DNA of 64,000 nt from Apostichopus japonicus (taxonomy: Eukaryota > Echinodermata > Holothuroidea > Aspidochirotida > Stichopodidae): the NCBI RefSeq assembly GCF_037975245.1, contig NC_092581.1:9432303-9496302 (forward strand), in the 5' to 3' direction. The notes beneath the pieces were generated by a model. That model saw only the letters and a list, made by a program, of their open reading frames with translations, had not been told where the DNA came from and ran no database searches. How positions within the stretch are numbered: the first letter of the stretch is position 1; each line of letters begins with the position of its first letter. Shown here one piece after another: positions 19,180 through 31,223 of the stretch. The translations under genes were made by a program, and so were the position numbers.

Positions 19180-21110
19180 ACTCTCGATAGGAGAAACCGA
19201 CTCTCCAAAGGTCTAAATTTTTGCCCTAAACCACGGCAAGTTAATGCTCAGAAACTTTCTCTTGACCTAAATATGTTCTATCGACGCTTACGTCTCCGTC
19301 ATTTTTTTTTGCCGACGAAAATGGCAATAACACCACACAACAAACCAACGACTTGCATTCCAATTTTAAGCCCAAAAGCTCGTGGAATCCGCCCAAGGCT
19401 CATTGTACGCCTTTTGAATCATTTATTTTGGCAATTGAAGAGGATGTAAAAAACCACAGACCTCTGCCCCAAACTTCCGCGACAATCTCAATAAAACTGA
19501 AAGACAGGCTATCCATGAACTCCGGAAGCGCGATGACATTGTCATCAAGCTAGCCGACAAGGGTTCTGCAATTGTCGCTATGGGCAAACAATTCTACAGA
19601 GAGGAAGCCAACAGACTACTCGGCAACCCTCAACACTACAAACTACTGGATTCTAATCCTACTCAAGCAATCACACAAAACGTGAAAAGAGTCATCCAAA
19701 AGATAGTCTCTAACGGTTTCATTGACCCTAAGTTAAGCCAAAACCTTTTTAGAAACGACCCAAAACCTGTCGCTTTTATTTTCTGCCTAACATTCACAAC
19801 GAAAGCAATCCCGGGAGGCCCATAATATCGGGTAATGGTACAACGACTGAAAAAAATCCAAATTCATGGATCTTCTCATCCAACATCTTGTTTCGGCCCT
19901 ACCGTCCTATGTGCAGGACACTACGGACTTCATCCGGAATATTGGGGAAATAAAAAATCATCCCCTATCTACCCTGTTAGATACCTTGGATATGTCTTCG
20001 TTATACACAAATATCCCCAACGAAGATGGCATTTCGGCCTGCACAAAAGCATTCAAACCGAAACCCGGCAAAACCCCCACGAAAAAAAGAATTGGCCGAA
20101 TTGATGCAACTGATCTTGACCAGCAATAGTCTGGTATTTGGCAACAAAAGCTACCTCCAAGTTCATGACACCGCAATGGGTACTAATATGGTACCGTCTT
20201 TTGCCAACATCTTTATGGGAAACCTCTAGAAAGAATTTCTATCTCGACAAAACTTAAAACCACACACGTGGTTACGTTTCATTGACGATATCATCATGAT
20301 ATGGACCCATGGCGAGGCAAATCTAAAACTCTTCATTGATGATATAAACTCGTTTCATCACACTATCAAATTCACTGCTGATTTTTCTGGACATGGCGTT
20401 CACTTCCTGGAACCACTCTGACCCTACAAAATGATTCACTCAAAAAAACAGACTTGTTCAATAAACCCACGAATAAGCACAACTACCTCTAACCAAGCGG
20501 CTGCCATCCACGTCACTGTACCAGAAATATTCCGTACAGTCAAGCGTTTGACGCAGTTGCTCCTCTGAAGTCGATTTTGATTCCCGCACTAAAGAACTGT
20601 CGCAACACCTCTCCTAAACAGACAGTATTTTAGGGGTACTATTGAAACGCCATCAAAAAGGCTAAATTTTAATCTGCAAAAACATTCAATTGAGGATTTG
20701 CGTGTTATTACCATTGACCAAGACGATTCTTGGACAGATAAATCTAGGAAAGGAAAAGAAATTTTTGGGAACTAAACCTAAAGACCACGGCACCATTCGG
20801 TTTAAACATCAGAAACGATTTGCCGTCCCAGATAAACCAAAACAATTCCTTTGCAATTATGACGGAATCGGATTAAAATAATCCGACGCGAATTAAAATA
20901 ATCCGAATTCCTAAAACTTCTGCTCAATTCAGCAGAAATCAGTAAGTCGGTTTGACTTCACAACCATGCCGACACTCTTGTCTATAAATTAGTTTCAATT
21001 CCTGCTACTCCTTGTCACTTTCGGTGATCATGCACTGAAGAAGAGCTAGTTTTGCTCGAAAGATCTGCAAAAACCAAACATTGGCTGTTTTACTTCCAAT
21101 CACTTACCTA
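19180..21110 (+). pseudogene. Penelope-like element relic (reverse transcriptase)
   Basis: Frameshifted plus-strand pieces follow the order of a Penelope-like RT: LSKGLNFCPKP and FYRRLRLRHFF (19.2-19.3 kb), DIVIKLADKGSAIVAMG then EANRLLGNPQHYKLLD (19.5-19.7 kb), a PGGPIISG-like remnant near 19.81 kb, SSLYTNIPNEDGI (20.0 kb), DTAMGTNMVPSFANIFMGNL (20.16-20.23 kb), and LRFIDDIIMIWTHGE (20.27-20.32 kb), where FIDD stands for the catalytic YxDD box. Multiple frameshifts and stops make it inactive. I did not find the C-terminal GIY-YIG endonuclease. The 3' part holds a CTGAAGA...GAAA sequence of the sort seen near the end of these elements. Confidence 0.8.
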
Positions 21111-21190
21111 ATTCAATTATTGTATCTCACTCGAGATCCAGCCTAATTCTAAATGCAGCATAGTTGTTTATTTAACAGTTTCCCGTTATT

Positions 21191-21194
<4 letters not shown>

Positions 21195-21266
<72 letters not shown>
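21195..21266. repeat. (TA)n microsatellite
   Basis: About 70 bp of TA repeat just 3' of the Penelope-like relic. Confidence 0.95.
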
Positions 21267-21268
<2 letters not shown>

Positions 21269-21671
21269 TATATAATATAAAAATCCTCAAGAACCGGACA
21301 CAGGGAAGCACTTATCGGGTCTAGCACTTAACCTATGTCTGGAAAATGGCTGACACTCCTCCACTTAGAGATGAACGATAGTGATTTTCAGCATTGACGA
21401 AAAAATACGATTTTATTCAAGAGTATTCTAGTTGGTTTCCGTTTTACACATGTGATAATTCAAGTCAATCCGATGTTGGGAAAGGCTGAAAAAACATTCC
21501 TAACCTCGTCGATTTTTTAAACAAAAATTGGGCTTTTCGCGAAAAGCGATATGAAGATCAAGTGATCTACAGTGACCTGTGACGTCATTATGATGAGTTC
21601 TTCAGCTGTGTGCACTGAGTTTAGTTGCAACCTACTGTATATTGGACTCGACAACCTAAACCACTGGCAAA

Positions 21672-21725
21672 ATGCCAAGAAATTGCGTTGTAGGGGGATG
21701 CAACAGAACGAATGTGGACTCTACA
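21672..21725 (+). CDS. Possible first exon of a THAP-domain protein
   Basis: An ATG opens MPRNCVVGGCNRTNVDST and is followed at once by a strong donor (GTAAGT at 21726). The pattern MPxxC-x4-C is the start of the THAP zinc finger (C2CH), where the first two ligands sit in exon 1. The exon is 54 nt and ends in phase 0. I could not find the next THAP exon (the CxxH ligand and the FP/W block) before the transposase exons at 26.2 kb. It could be the true 5' end of that transposase gene, since many such transposases begin with THAP, or a stray piece of another element. A SINE and a segmental duplication lie between. Confidence 0.4.
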
Positions 21726-22399
21726 GTAAGTTTTTTTTAAATTTTCCAAGCGTATGTATGCTCGAGCGAAACAAATATCGTGTAAGTACTACTTACGGTA
21801 GCGCACAGTCACTAATGTTTGCACAGTGTGAAAGTACCGTTTGCGGACCTACGTGAAGTTGAGCTAGAATATGATTCCTCCTGAAGCCCAAACCACGAGG
21901 CATGCATGTGAATAAACGCAATAGGCATTGCATGTAGTGAGAAAATTGTTAGAGCTAGACTAACCACTCGAGTGCAAATGCAGTTGTATTTCGAGCTCAA
22001 TGGAACCTTTCTGTTGGATTTAATAACGTACGGAACAAGGAACGTTGTTTTACATGTTTTTTCTTTCGGATGTTATACTAATCTACGTTTGAGACTATCA
22101 TCACTATTATTTTTGTGCCAGTTTGACAGGTAAGTGAGCACATTCATACAGCACTCTGAATAAAACCCGCCAACAACGTGATCTTGTGATTTACGTTACT
22201 AAGTTTGGGTCAGCTTGCGAGTTACCTCTTCAGATATTGCGAAATCGTTGCGAAATCGTCGCAAATTTCGTAAAAAAAACTTGTAAACACGCGGTGAAGT
22301 ACTCAAGAAACACCATGATATTCATTATCTATTTATGTCTTGAACATTACGCCGGAAAATTAAACTAAAATAGCTCCGTACTGAAAAGTGCACAACAGA

Positions 22400-22795
22400 A
22401 AAGATCATCAGAGGGCGTTGTGGTCAAGTGGTTAAGGCAATGGACTTGTGATCTAAGGATTACAGGTTCGAGCCCTGGCCAGATCATTACGTTGTATCCT
22501 TGGGCAAGGCGCCTTATCTCCATTGCCTCTCTTCACCCAGGTGTATAAATGGGGACCTGTGAGGTAACTTGTAAATATAGTTGCGTGCGCCGGTTTGTGG
22601 CTGCACCCTATGGGAAGTCCCCCGGGGACACGTGGTTGTGGTGCACTGTGGTGCCCCAGGAGAGATTGATTGAATTGTGCACACTTTGGTGTGTGGGTGT
22701 GACAAGTTACCAATGACCAGGGGTTAAGTTGTAAAGTCGTGTGAGGAGGCTTTAGCCTCATACAAGACTGTAAACCTTCAACTTTTTAACTTTAT
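22400..22795 (+). mobile_element. tRNA-derived SINE (family 2)
   Basis: The head has A-box-like TGGTCAAGTGG and B box GGTTCGAGCCC. It is followed by a body containing CTTGGGCAAGGCGCCTTATC and CACCCAGGTGTATAAATGG, a conserved block I know from tRNA-SINEs of several marine invertebrates, and ends near CTTCAACTTTTTAACTTT. At about 395 bp it appears close to full length. I saw no second copy in the window. Confidence 0.8.
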
Positions 22796-23330
22796 CACAG
22801 TGACGTCATTCACTGACTTGAGGGCTGTTCAAGGTCGTTGCAGTGTTTGCAAATTTCTAAATTCGTATCAATTACGGAGACGAAAAAACGATATTTTAAT
22901 TCCCTTTTATATAACTTTCCGGTGTGCTATTTGGAAAATAAAAAATATGTTGCTTGGTAACATATAAACTACATTATATATGAAATGGAGAGATTTTTTT
23001 CTATCACTATAGTTCTACTTTAAATGATGTAACAATTGATAAAAAACATAGAGAATATAAGGAATTGCTTTGACTTGTCTTGGACGGCAGGTCGTTTACG
23101 AATGGTGCCGTAGTTTTAAAATTTTGTTCCCAGAAAGTTTTTTTTTAAAAATTTTCTAGACTTATCTGTCCAAGAATCGTTTTGGCCTATGGCAACAATA
23201 TCTCAATCGAATAATTTGGGAGATAGAGATGAATTGCAACAGGTTGGTTAATATTGTTTGTTTTGATCGCCAATCTATGTTGAGTCATTCTCTTTCTTCT
23301 TTTTTGTTTATTTCCCAATGTTGGTTAAAA

Positions 23331-23478
23331 ATCAACACACCAGAAGAATTCCACTTCATGGCCGGTTTCGTTCTTTTTGGGGCTTATCATGCAAAGAAAG
23401 GACCGGATCCCGGACCGTTCGAGTCACAGAACTAAGTCCGTTACACTAAGCCACAGTAATTCTACTGGTGAGAATGTG
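23331..23478 (-). mobile_element. tRNA-derived SINE (family 3), degenerate copy
   Basis: Read on the minus strand: tRNA-like GTGGCTTAGTGTAACGG and a weak B box (GTGACTCGAAC), then CTTTGCATGATAAGCCCC and ATGAAGTGGAATTC down to GTGTGTTGAT. The same order occurs in the copies near 24704, 46199 and 48330. Confidence 0.6.
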
Positions 23479-24703
23479 TATTTTAGGCTTTCTATAGCTG
23501 TCAATGAGAGCGCCCTCTTCCCGATCTAGGAATGCGTGTGTTTCAATTAGTCGGCAAAACGACGTTCAAGAAATGTCCAGTTAAGATATATACCTGATGT
23601 TCATAATGACGAGGGTTGGAGCAAATCCGCTTCAGTCTAAGACATTGGCTGTAAACTAAGAATTCTTAAAGGAGAAATAAACCCTGGTGTTTTGAAGTGT
23701 CCTCGTAGTAGAGACTAATATTCCCTCATCCTCTGTAAAATAACTAGTCAAAACTACCTTCCCCCGAATTACCAGGAATTTTCTAATTATACTTTCACAA
23801 CTACCGTGTTGGCAGCCAATATTTATCGAGGACGCTTACAAAATGACGCAAGCGAGCTACATCGTAAGTTAAACAATTCACCTCTCTGCGTATGAATTGT
23901 TCACTTGCTCTCGGAGATTGTTCGGAAGTTGGTACAAAATGTCGGTAAGCATTTAGTTGGGAAGGATGGTGCAGAGAAGGGAAAACGATATTATGTTACT
24001 CCTGTCGGGAAAAGGTTTCCAGAAACATGATAACGTACAATAGGCAAAAAATGACCAGACTTGCCCTTCCGTTGCAGAACTGTTACTAGTGTTTGCTGTA
24101 CCAGCGAGTACAGAGTCTGTTTAAAAGGCTCTAATCCCGTTGTCGCAGTTCGTGCACTTTGTATTCAGGCTCGAATTGCTAGCAGTCAAGTCCAAATGCA
24201 TCCATGTTCTCTTTTTTCAACATTCTCGATTCCGGAAAGCGTTTCAGAAGAAAAATTTGACTAGATGTTGCCTTAGTTATCGTGAACGGCGGGCGGGTAG
24301 GAAATGTTATGCTCAGAAGGTTTAAATGTATTGAATTGCGATACGTGGCCCGCCCACGTCATGAAACAAGCAGAAACTGTAGGTATTGAAAAAAATGGCA
24401 AATGCCATGGGTGACAATTCATTCGATTTTTAGGATTGTTGGAAATGTTTTCAAGCATTCGTGTTGCTTCTGTCGGAAGAGTGTACTGCTAAACGGAATT
24501 TTCTGCTCAGAAAATGTCAGGTTAATATCTCTTTTAATGTAAATACATATGAATATCAGCAAGCTTATAATAGACCGACGTGGTTAACGCATTCGTATCC
24601 AACTTTACCAGTACATCCAAACACGATATTTGGTGTGTAGAGACTAAATCTTACAAATTAATGTCTTCCATGTTATATGAAAGATATATACTAAATTATT
24701 TAG

Positions 24704-24842
24704 ATCAACACACTATAAAAGTTCCACTTCACGACCGGTTACGCCGTGGGCCTCATCAGGCAAAGGTATGAATCAAACCGGGGTCACATATCTCCAAGTT
24801 AGACAGAACTACTCAGCCACAGGGATTCTACTGGTGGGAATG
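24704..24842 (-). mobile_element. tRNA-derived SINE (family 3), second copy
   Basis: On the minus strand: A-box-like GTGGCTGAGTAGTT, B-box-like GGTTTGATTCA, then CTTTGCCTGATGAGGCCCA and CGTGAAGTGGAACTTTTATA ending GTGTGTTGATC. Homologous to the 23331 copy across its length but clearly diverged. Confidence 0.62.
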
Positions 24843-25746
24843 CGTATAACTATACTGTTGCTTTGAAATTAAACAAATGTACCACTTTTAGAGGCAAGCC
24901 AAGTCACATCTAAAGAAATAATTGTGTTGCATATATATGGTATGGCAGATATGTAATACATTTCTAAAGGTTTACATTAACGTTAACACTATATAGGCAT
25001 GTGCAGTTGTGAAACCTTAGACCAGTGCTCTTCTGCACACATGTCAATGTGTGAAAATCAGGAATTCGCATTCATTGTCAGCGGTATGTGGTTTCGTTAA
25101 GATTGTGAGTTTTGTAACAGTTTAAACTGCTGTTGTATTTCTAAGTTCACAGTGTGACGTCGTGAGTTACCTCCGGCGTTGGCCTTGACTATATCATTTT
25201 GTATTTCATGATGTTTGTCTATCTGTATATATTTGGATTTCTGAGTGTGAAAATACTTTTCGAAGTGAACAATATTTAATATTTTGTTTCCTTTTCCTTT
25301 ACATTAAATTAAATGAACAACATATAATTTACGATTAAAACACTACGTACCACAACTGTCCGCAGGATATCGGCTCCCCATACGACTAGTGGCAATTGCA
25401 TTAACGTCCAATGAGTTTGACCTTAAACGCATGATATAACGTTACCCAGGCATTCACTGCTACTAATCCGTTTGAAGTTTCAAGCAGTGAATAAAAGATG
25501 TGAATAAACCCGTCTAAATATAACCTATATGAAAGGTCGCGTAAGAAAGAATAATTTGGTTGGCTGCTTCCAATGAAAGAGGCTGTAGCCTTCTACCAGA
25601 CTATACATACACAACCGTACGATAAAGTAGGCATAATCTACAATGCACATTGGATTATGTTCGTGATAAATTACTGGGTCTCATACATATGTCTATATAG
25701 ATACCGACCTATGCCAGGCAAGCATTCCTTCAAACCTGAGCGTATA

Positions 25747-26228
25747 TTTCAATTGAATTCATAGGCTGTCAGTTTAAGGCCAGCATAAGTTTTTTGGGCT
25801 CATTTCTATACCAGAAGTCAAACACATAAAGGGGTTGATTTCAGTCAGAAAACAGAATAAAATGACAACAGAGGCACAAATATTTTTCAAAGTGATTTTT
25901 GTGTTCAGTTTGCTTGTTGAAATAATTTTTGTATCTACTTGCAAGTTGCTTATATGCTATTAAAGGCAAAATATTGGCAATAGCCTGACTCAAAGAGACA
26001 TGATCTGTACGTGTCAATTGCCATATATAGATTTCTTTTCTTTCTTTTTTTTTCTTCATTTAACAGAACAATGTTGCTCGCATGAGGCAATGGGAATTTT
26101 AGTTCAAGAGGGTTATTGAGTAGGGAAAGAGTTGAGTGTGTTTTTCTATGTGTGGAAAATCACTAAGATGTTGGTACGTTGTGTCTTGCTTCATTGGATT
26201 TTAATAAATAATGTTCTCTTTCTTTACC
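25747..26228. other. Spacer between duplication end and transposase gene
   Basis: No THAP or other coding exon was recognised. Presumably 5' flank or intron of the gene starting at 26229. Confidence 0.4.
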
Positions 26229-26751
26229 ATGAAGACCCTTGAAGCTGCAGAAGGTAGCAGTATATCAGAAAAACCATCGTCTGTTCGAGCACAACCATTC
26301 CCAACAGTGCGCGAATTAATAAAAAGAAAGAAAGCCAATCATCTGGAATCAACACCATTGATGATGGATATTGCATCATCAGAGGTGAGTTTTTTTTAAA
26401 TTATTCTTTTAACAATATAAATTTCTGTTGCAGTTATACTTACATAAATAACAGTTACAAAGTATTGTAAATGTTGCTTCCATTAGGTGTTTTGAATTTG
26501 AAAAATCTCCAATTAATGATAAATCTTGCATCTTAGTTGTTGTGGCAAGAATTGGAAGCAAATTCTGTCATGAATGGTTTTGATCTATGGGTCAAATTAA
26601 CATGTCACCTTGATAATAGAATAGTTGAGTGTAGTAGAGGAGAGAGTTAATCTGCATACAGACACAATGCAACTTTCATAAGTCATGTATTGTTTGCTAC
26701 TTAGTGAAAACACTTTTGTCAGATATTTTCACTGAATATATAGCATTTCAT

Positions 26752-26790
<39 letters not shown>

Positions 26791-29700
26791 TTATTGTGTG
26801 CATAATATGTAAGTGTTCATAGACACAAAATACAGAATATGTAAGAACTGAATGGAGTCATGTGCAATGTTTCATCAGTGATTTATCTATCATTTGCATC
26901 TCTAGGGTGAAAGTAGTATTGTTGTTGCACCAAGGGATACTGTCAACGTTGAGGTCAGAGATGAGTTGGCCGTGGAGACTGCATTTTTGTCTAAAGGTAA
27001 TATATCACCTCTGCCCATGCCCTACTGGTAGATAAGATTGTTGTCTGTATAGTTTTTGGTTCCTTTGCTCAAGTACTAATACTCAAGATAACATGTGTGT
27101 TGATGTAAGTAAATGTCAAGAACAGTGGGTTGGTTTGAATTGAAGATTTTCAGTGCCAGATTTCATTTTGCTGATTAAATATGAGGGGTGGGGCCCGAGA
27201 AAATTATGCCTGAATTTGGTTCATTCACACAGAATCTATAGAACTGTGGGTTGGTTGAAATACTACTTGGCACAATGGTGGGCCCTATTGGTTTTGTTGT
27301 GAATATGCTGTATAGTAATGATTTGCAGGTTTTAGCGAATAAATGTGAGATTGACTTCATATATGGTGTGTACATGACTTCATGTTGCTTGACAGTTAAG
27401 ACATTTGAAATAGACCCAAGGTTGTATTCATGTCATTAATTAGACATTGACATTGAGGATTTCTAAACTACATTGCTAAAACTGTTAAACAGAAGAAAAA
27501 CCAATGCAGCCATGTGTTTGTCAAACCCTGCAAGTGCAAATTATTGTCTAGTTAGGTTAGAAACATTTTGCAATGTACATAAATCTCAACCTTCAATTTT
27601 TTGAACAGATACCCAGACAGACCGTTCAGAGTATGTTGAGGGATACGTTCAGTGTGCTCTTGTCCCACTGCCACCACTAGAGTTCAGACACACATCTGAG
27701 GAGTTTCCAAAGCCAGCTACTCCTAAGCCAGCTAACCCCAAGCCAACCACTCCATTATCAGTTAGCCCTACAAAGCCACCATCAGAACTTAGTGAAGAAT
27801 CCAGTGAGCCAAACCAGCCATCAAGCCCAGTTTATGAGCCTTCTTCTCATTCATCTGATCCCAGTGGTGATCATGGACCTGGATCATCTCCAGTGTAAGA
27901 ACTATTATCTTTCTTTCTCACATTTGCATGTCAGTTTATGACATATATGTTAAAACTCAATTCACTATTTTAAATACAATGTAGTCAATCATTCTCTCTC
28001 AAAGTGTGAAAAAATGAAAATTGAAGACAAAGACCAAAAAAAAAGTGTGAGCAGATGAATGGGTTGTTTTGTTAGGTAATAATTATCAATAGATCTTGCT
28101 GGTTTTTAGAATTCAGCCTTACATGCGTTTGGTCAAGCACACAAAACCTGCCTGCTCTAATGTAAGAAAGTAATATCAAAAGTTTTCATGAAACAGTGGT
28201 GTGTGCAATTCTCAAAGTGCAAAATGGTTTTCCTGTTACTAGATTTATTCCCCTCCAATTACATTTCTTTGGCAAATCATAGATGAACAGCATTAGGGTC
28301 TGTTTTTTTTTTCTGAAGGACTTTGCCTGTTTTGTTGATTGACATTTTTCACACCTTCATGATGAAAAAAGGCTGTTCTAAAAAATCCTCAAAAATATAA
28401 ATTCTGTCTGAATGACCAAATAAAATTGTTTATAAGTGATTTGAATGTGGTCTTTGCAAATTCAGTGAGTGGGAGCTGAAATTTTTGGACATGCTAAATC
28501 CCAAACATAGATAGCCCTGACACTGTTCTTTGCATACACTTCCAATGTACTGATGAGTGCATGGTTTGCCAGAAAGTCTGAAAAAAACTTTTCAAAACTT
28601 TTTTATCTGCAGAAAACCAAATGTTGAGGAGACCAAAGAACGTGTATTTTTGGTGATGGAGAGTTGTCTCCTGCTTCTCTTCAAGTTATGTTCTGCATGC
28701 AGTGGAACTGTGGAGGCAGTGGTGTGGAACATTATAGGGTCCATGATAAGGGTCAGGCAGAGGTGTAAAGAGTGTGCCAACATCACCTTCTGGGACAGCC
28801 AGACGTTAGTAGGAAACATTCCCCATGGCAACCTGATGATGAGTGCAGGGATTCTGTTTGCAGGATCAAATCCTTCAAAGACCCTGCGGGTCTTTACAAA
28901 TATGTGTTGTCCTGCCATTACAAAACGGACATTTCACAGGCATCAGAGGAACTGGCTGCATCCAACAATCAGCAGAGTTTGGCGTGAGTCGCAGGAGGAG
29001 ATGATTGAGGGGCTGAAGGAGATCGGTATGGCAGTGAACCTTGGTGGAGATGGAAGGAGTGACAGCCCAGGTCACTCTGCAAAATATGGGTCCTACACTT
29101 TCGCAGACCTTGACTGGAACATGGTTCTTCACCAAGAATTAGTACAGGTACTGATATTTAAGATATAAACTTAGATTGATTCTACAAATGTACCTTAAAC
29201 AACTATGTCTTTTGCTCACATTTGATGAAATGAGGCAATCAGAAACAAATCTTTCATATTCCTTGCAATTTTTTGCCTTTTACAGAGCAATGAAGTTTCC
29301 AGCAGTAATGCTATGGAACTGGAAGGCATAAAGCGGGGGTTGCAGTTCTTTGCAGGGCAAAATCTCCAGGTCAACTCTCTTGTGACAGACAGGCACCGTT
29401 CCATTTCAAAATATATGAGGGAAGACCAAAGTGAGATTGACCATCGCTATGATGTTTGGCACATAGCAAAAGGTGTCTATTTATTCCACTTTTTAAATGG
29501 GTATATTACGGGTGTTGCCAAAATTCAATTAAGCTAATACAGCAACAACTCTCTGTCTTGGTTTAGTGACCAACATACACAATGAATTTTTGTAAGTTCC
29601 TATTGCTACACCATCACTTATAAAACAAATTGTGGTAATCATCAATGATGAGATTACTACCAATGCTATGTTTTGTTTCATTACGTAAAATTTGGTCTCA

Positions 29701-31223
29701 AAGTGATTTTTCTACAATGGACAATTTATTACACTCTGCTTTATATTTTGCAGGTACTTGTAAGAAAATTGACGAGCTGGGGAAAAAGAAAACCTGTGCA
29801 GCAGCTGGTGCCTGGGCAAAGAGTGTCAGCAACCACCTCTACTGGGTTGCAGCATCTACACCTGACGGTGATGGTGATGTGATGTTGGCCAAGTGGCTGT
29901 CTGTTGCCAATCACATCCAAGATGTGCACCAGCATGATAGTGATCTTTTCCCAAGATGTGTCCATGGCGAATTAAATGTACCAGGAAGAAAGAAGAAGTG
30001 GCTACAACCTAGTAAGTGGTTCTAGGTATAGGTGTAACTATTATAACATGGGTGGATGTCCATCTCTCTTCTTGATAATGTTACGTTGAGAAATTGGAAG
30101 GTTATACATATACAATAAATGCAAAATGGTGTCCATGACAACACTAAAAATCTATCCCTTTTTTTTGAACAGGCACCGAAGTTTGTGAGAAAATGGTACA
30201 GGTTATAACTGCTAAGTGTTTGCAGAAAGACGTTATGCAGTTGTCATCTGCATATCAAACTTCAAACGTTGAAAGCTTTCACAGTGTAGTTATACACTTT
30301 GCCCCGAAGAATACCCACTACAGCTACCATGGAATGATCAGCAGGTAAACATTGTACCACTTTTATCAATTCTAGGCATCAAGGTTTAACTCATGTAGAC
30401 ATTGCACTTACCAGCTGCATACCCAAAAAGAATTTTAAAATATTTGGAAACAGATGGATGTATTTATTAGTAACATCATCAATTTTTAATTTTCAAAATG
30501 GTTCATACCTAACACTTTCCTAAGTCCACATTATAAACATGATCTCTGGTAAAAGCAATGCTACTCCCAGTCTTATATTTACTGTGAAACCAGCAGAAAT
30601 GTTTGAAAGTGAACATAAGGGGTTGACAATTATCAGTGTATTCTCCACAAGTAATAATATTTATACCCAGAGAAATACTTCAGCAAAACAATGAGCAGGG
30701 GTGTTTAGACACCTGCCATTTAATCATACTCAATTCTTATGCTTCAAATGTTAGTCTTTAATTTTGATTTCAGACTACAGCTTGCTGCTCTCCATTTTAA
30801 TGAAAATTCAAGCAGATCACAAGCCACCACAAATGAGGGAAAAGAAAGGTTTGCCATGAGGTTCCCAAAGTTTAAGAAAGGCCAAGCCACCGTTTCCAAG
30901 GTCCTTACCGATGCAACTTATGGTAAATATTTTTTCTTGCAACTACAGCCTCTTGCAGTGAAATGCAACTTTCATAAGTTATGTAAAGGCAAATTTTTCC
31001 ATTAAGTCACAGTGTTACTTTTTCCCCTTGAATAAATATTCTTTTTTTTATTGGGGTTGCAGGTTATGTAGAGAAACTGACATCAACTCTACTTCAGTTG
31101 TGTAAGGCTGGAAGAAGCACTATAGAAGACCTTGAGGAAGCTTCTGCCCCCACCACCACTGGCAAGCTCTTATGTCCATCCAGACAAAGAGGAGGCTGTC
31201 CAGCAACACAAGAGCAGATATAA
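26229..31223 (+). CDS. Intact, multi-exon DDE transposase-like protein (Kolobok/THAP-associated type)
   Basis: Nine exons join in frame: 26229-26384, 26906-26996, 27609-27894, 28613-29147, 29286-29472, 29754-30011, 30173-30344, 30774-30922 and 31063-31223 (TAA). Every junction is GT/AG, phases match throughout, and the 664-codon frame has no stop. Exon 3 is Pro/Ser-rich with a KPATPKPANPKPTTP run. The catalytic region shows GGDGRSDSPGHSAKYGSY (Asp near residue 324), LVTDRHRSISKYMRE (Asp near 391) with DVWHIAKG, and YQTSNVESFHSVVIHFAPK (Glu near 538), a DDE arrangement. CKEC and CCP motifs precede it. I recognise the family from many fish and invertebrate proteins, often with an N-terminal THAP finger; I assign it to Kolobok with moderate certainty. 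The 5' end is uncertain: ATG 26229 may be internal, or exon 1 may begin at 26251 after an AG, with a THAP exon upstream. The many introns and open frame suggest a host gene or a very young copy. Confidence 0.85.
26756..26787. repeat. (TA)n microsatellite in intron 1 of the transposase gene
   Basis: Roughly 30 bp of TA repeat. Confidence 0.9.

Larger units (their letters stand above)
23083..25746. repeat. Segmental duplication, copy 1 (5' flank of gene A)
   Basis: Nearly collinear with 45952-49393. Shared landmarks are GGCAGGTCGTTT at the left, TGCCCTTCCGTTGCAGAACT, and the right boundary at CCTGAGCGTATA. ORFs inside it that resemble ORFs at 47.6 and 49.2 kb owe this to the duplication. I see no gene in it. 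Confidence 0.88.

Noticed and set aside
22410-22485. Possible tRNA gene
   Set aside because: Continues into a SINE body; the anticodon arm is poorly paired.
24061-24325. ORF similar to one at 47648-47923
   Set aside because: Similarity comes from the segmental duplication; the frame is not preserved at the ends and no coding signature is seen.
28592-29135. Minus-strand ORFs of 86-108 codons
   Set aside because: Antisense shadows of the transposase exon 28613-29147, which has family motifs and splice sites.
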